Shown here one piece after another: positions 5,495 through 7,045 of a DNA stretch of 7,045 bases. This stretch comes from an uncultured Oscillospiraceae bacterium (lineage in GTDB: Bacteria > Bacillota > Clostridia > Oscillospirales > Acutalibacteraceae): NCBI GenBank assembly GCA_900555705.1, contig USLV01000061.1, forward strand, positions 1 to 7,045. The letters are read 5' to 3'. A program made the translations under genes and the position numbers. The first letter of the stretch is position 1; every line of letters begins with the position of its first letter. The notes beneath the pieces are model-generated. The model saw nothing but the letters and a program-made list of their open reading frames with translations, did no database searches and had not been told where the DNA came from.

Positions 5495-6955
5495 ATGCGC
5501 ACGATTCTCAACTACATCTACAATCTGCTCTATCAGATTCTGATGCTGATCCTGCCGCTCATCACCGCGCCGTATGTGTCGCGGGTGCTCGGGCCGGACG
5601 GCATCGGTGTCTATTCCTACACCTATTCGGTTGCGGCCTATTTCGCGCTCTTCGCCCTGCTCGGCCTTAACAACTACGGCAACCGCAGCATCGCGATCTG
5701 CCGCGACGACCCCGAACGGCTGAGCCAGACCTTCTGGAGCCTCTATCGGATGCAGCTCACCTGTTCCGTCGTCGTCGTCGCCGCCTATCTCGGCTATGTA
5801 GCGCTGTTTGTGACCGAAAACCGGACGGTTGCCTTTCTCCAGACGCTGTATCTGCTGTCGGTTGCGCTCGATATCGGCTGGTGCTTCTTCGGGCTGGAGC
5901 AGTTCAAGGTGACCCTCGCGCGCAGCGCCATTGTCCGGCTGCTGACTGTCGGCTGCGTGTTCCTGTTTGTCCGGTCAGCGGACGATGTCGCGGTCTATGC
6001 GCTGGTGATGCTGGTCGGAACCGTCGTCAGCCAGGCGGCGCTGTGGCTGTATCTGCCGCGTTTTATCCGCTTTCGGAAAACCCGCTGGCGGGACATGCTG
6101 CCGCATATCCGGCCGAATCTCGTGCTGTTCATCCCGGCTGTCGCGATCAGCGTCTATAAATTCATGGACAAGATCATGCTCGGCGGCATGAGCAGCGACG
6201 CACAGGTCGGCTACTATCAGAACACCGAGAACATCATGGCGCTGGCGGTCAGCCTGACCAACGCGCTCGGTACCGTCATGCTGCCGAAGGTATCGAATCT
6301 GACGGCGAAGGGCGAGTCCGACCAGGTCCGGCACTATGTCTATCTGTCGCTCAAGGCGATGACCATTTTGTCAATGGGGCTGGTGTTCGGCATCATGGGG
6401 GTGGCGGACACCTTCATGCCGCTGTTTTTCGGAGAGGAGTTCGCGATCTGCGGCCGGCTCGCGTTTTATATCGCGCCGTCGATCCTCTTCATCGCCTGGG
6501 CCAATATCATCCGCACGCAATACCTGATTCCACGGCAGCAGGACCGGGAGTATACCGCCTCGGTGCTGGCGGGGGCGGCGGTGAATTTTGTTGCGAACCT
6601 CCTGTTGATCCCCCGCTTGCAGGCGCTCGGCGCGGTGCTCGGCACGCTGCTCGCGGAATTCAGCGTCATGCTGCTGCAGGTGATACTGGTTCGCCGGGAG
6701 CTGCCGGTCGGGAAAGCCCTGCTGAAAAATCTCGTCTATGCGCTGCCGGGGCTTGCGATGCTGCTTTTGATCCGGGCGCTGAAGCGTCTGCCGCTGGCGG
6801 GTTTCTCTCTGCTGGCGCTGCAGGTGGCGCTGGGCGGCCTCGTGTTCCTGATCGGCTGCGGCGTGATCCTGTTGACACTGGACCGGGGGATGCTGGCGCA
6901 GCTGCGCGAGCTGACCAGCCGGTTCCGGAGAAAAAAGAATCAATACCCTCGGTGA
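5495..6955 (+). CDS. Oligosaccharide/polysaccharide flippase (Wzx-like, MOP superfamily)
   Basis: The product is 486 residues, with about 12-14 hydrophobic segments along the whole length (for example 10-30, 37-57, 86-108, 112-132, 146-160, 166-188, 287-310, 353-373, 376-400, 413-428, 436-462). Family knowledge: such proteins move lipid-linked sugar units across the cytoplasmic membrane for capsule, exopolysaccharide or teichoic-type polymers. The start MRTILNYIYNLLYQ, then PLITAPYVSRVLGPDGIGVY (21-40) and LGLNNYGNR (56-64), is the signature N-terminus of Firmicutes Wzx-type flippases. The frame is open from 5366, but that position is the -35 box of a strong promoter. ATG 5405 would be almost leaderless, so ATG 5495 is chosen because the family homology begins there. 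Its ribosome binding site is weak. No glycosyltransferase is adjacent in this window. The tail ends RRKKNQYPR (478-486), basic and cytoplasmic. The substrate is unknown. Confidence 0.9.
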   Translation: MRTILNYIYNLLYQILMLILPLITAPYVSRVLGPDGIGVYSYTYSVAAYFALFALLGLNNYGNRSIAICRDDPERLSQTFWSLYRMQLTCSVVVVAAYLGYVALFVTENRTVAFLQTLYLLSVALDIGWCFFGLEQFKVTLARSAIVRLLTVGCVFLFVRSADDVAVYALVMLVGTVVSQAALWLYLPRFIRFRKTRWRDMLPHIRPNLVLFIPAVAISVYKFMDKIMLGGMSSDAQVGYYQNTENIMALAVSLTNALGTVMLPKVSNLTAKGESDQVRHYVYLSLKAMTILSMGLVFGIMGVADTFMPLFFGEEFAICGRLAFYIAPSILFIAWANIIRTQYLIPRQQDREYTASVLAGAAVNFVANLLLIPRLQALGAVLGTLLAEFSVMLLQVILVRRELPVGKALLKNLVYALPGLAMLLLIRALKRLPLAGFSLLALQVALGGLVFLIGCGVILLTLDRGMLAQLRELTSRFRRKKNQYPR

Positions 6956-7043
6956 ACAAAGGGAAACGCGCCTGCCGGCGGCTGTAATCACCGCAGACAG
7001 TGTTCTCGTACTCGGTGGGCGTCAGCCCTCCATCGTACTGCGG
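6956..7043 (-). other. Possible C-terminal fragment of an IS3-type transposase at the window edge (uncertain)
   Basis: On the minus strand one frame is open from the right edge and reads PQYDGGLTPTEYENTV (7043-6996). This resembles the end of the integrase core of IS3-type transposases, where a pattern like RPQY..G.(L/M)(T/S)P.(E/Q)Y is common just before the C-terminus. No stop follows at the expected place. The frame runs on antisense into the flippase gene to about 6666, so if it is a transposase its end is fused or decayed. No terminal inverted repeat can be identified in the 90 bases available. The remaining sequence shows no plus-strand gene, ribosome binding site or T-run terminator. 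Confidence 0.22.
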
Positions 7044-7045
7044 CC

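Noticed and set aside
4507..5511. Minus-strand open frame spanning the end of aroK, the CmpB-like gene and the flippase leader
   Set aside because: Crosses two real plus-strand genes and a strong plus-strand promoter; the product has no recognisable domain.
7000..7045. A plus-strand gene starting with GTG at 7000
   Set aside because: No ribosome binding site upstream and too short to judge at the window edge.
1..7045. CRISPR array, tRNA, rRNA, known riboswitch or multi-gene defence system
   Set aside because: No regularly spaced repeats, no recognisable tRNA or T-box core, and every sizeable gene fits a known housekeeping or envelope family.

Overview
The window looks like the chromosome of a GC-rich, low-GC-Gram-positive-lineage bacterium, most likely a member of Clostridia (Oscillospiraceae/Ruminococcaceae-like). 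The basis is: AGGAGG-type ribosome binding sites with ATG, GTG and TTG starts, sigma-A type TTGACA/TATAAT promoters, a clostridial-style S11 D,D-carboxypeptidase with a C-terminal membrane anchor, an AsnA-type asparagine synthetase and a CmpB-family membrane protein. The genus assignment is inference.

Layout. (1) 2-2649, plus strand: the 3' part of a D-alanyl-D-alanine carboxypeptidase gene, then rsmA (16S rRNA dimethyltransferase) and asnA (aspartate-ammonia ligase). They are separated by 17 and 30 bases and probably co-transcribed. This block ends at a perfect 30-bp palindromic terminator (2668-2697). (2) 2715-2942, minus strand: acpP (acyl carrier protein), alone, running into the same terminator from the other side. 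(3) 2943-3217: an AT-rich intergenic region with two good sigma-A type promoters arranged head-to-head and overlapping. One fires left into acpP; the other fires right toward aroE. The acpP leader also holds a terminator-like hairpin. (4) 3218-5316, plus strand: aroE (shikimate dehydrogenase), aroK (shikimate kinase, TTG start) and a CmpB-like five-helix membrane protein whose ATG overlaps the aroK stop. (5) 5366-6955, plus strand: a strong promoter, a leader with a stable stem-loop, and a Wzx/MOP-type polysaccharide flippase. Its best start is 5495, not the longer open frame that begins inside the promoter. (6) 6956-7045: no clear gene. The minus strand has a short peptide resembling the C-terminal end of an IS3-type transposase, which is uncertain.

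Functionally this is mostly core metabolism and envelope biology: peptidoglycan trimming, ribosome maturation, asparagine synthesis, fatty-acid synthesis carrier, two steps of the shikimate pathway and an envelope polysaccharide exporter. I see no CRISPR array, tRNA or rRNA gene, defence cassette or clear complete mobile element, and no convincing undescribed multi-gene system. The points most worth a second look are the overlapping acpP/aroE promoters, the acpP leader hairpin, the RTG in place of KTG in the carboxypeptidase, the structured flippase leader, and the coupling of aroK to a membrane protein of unknown role.
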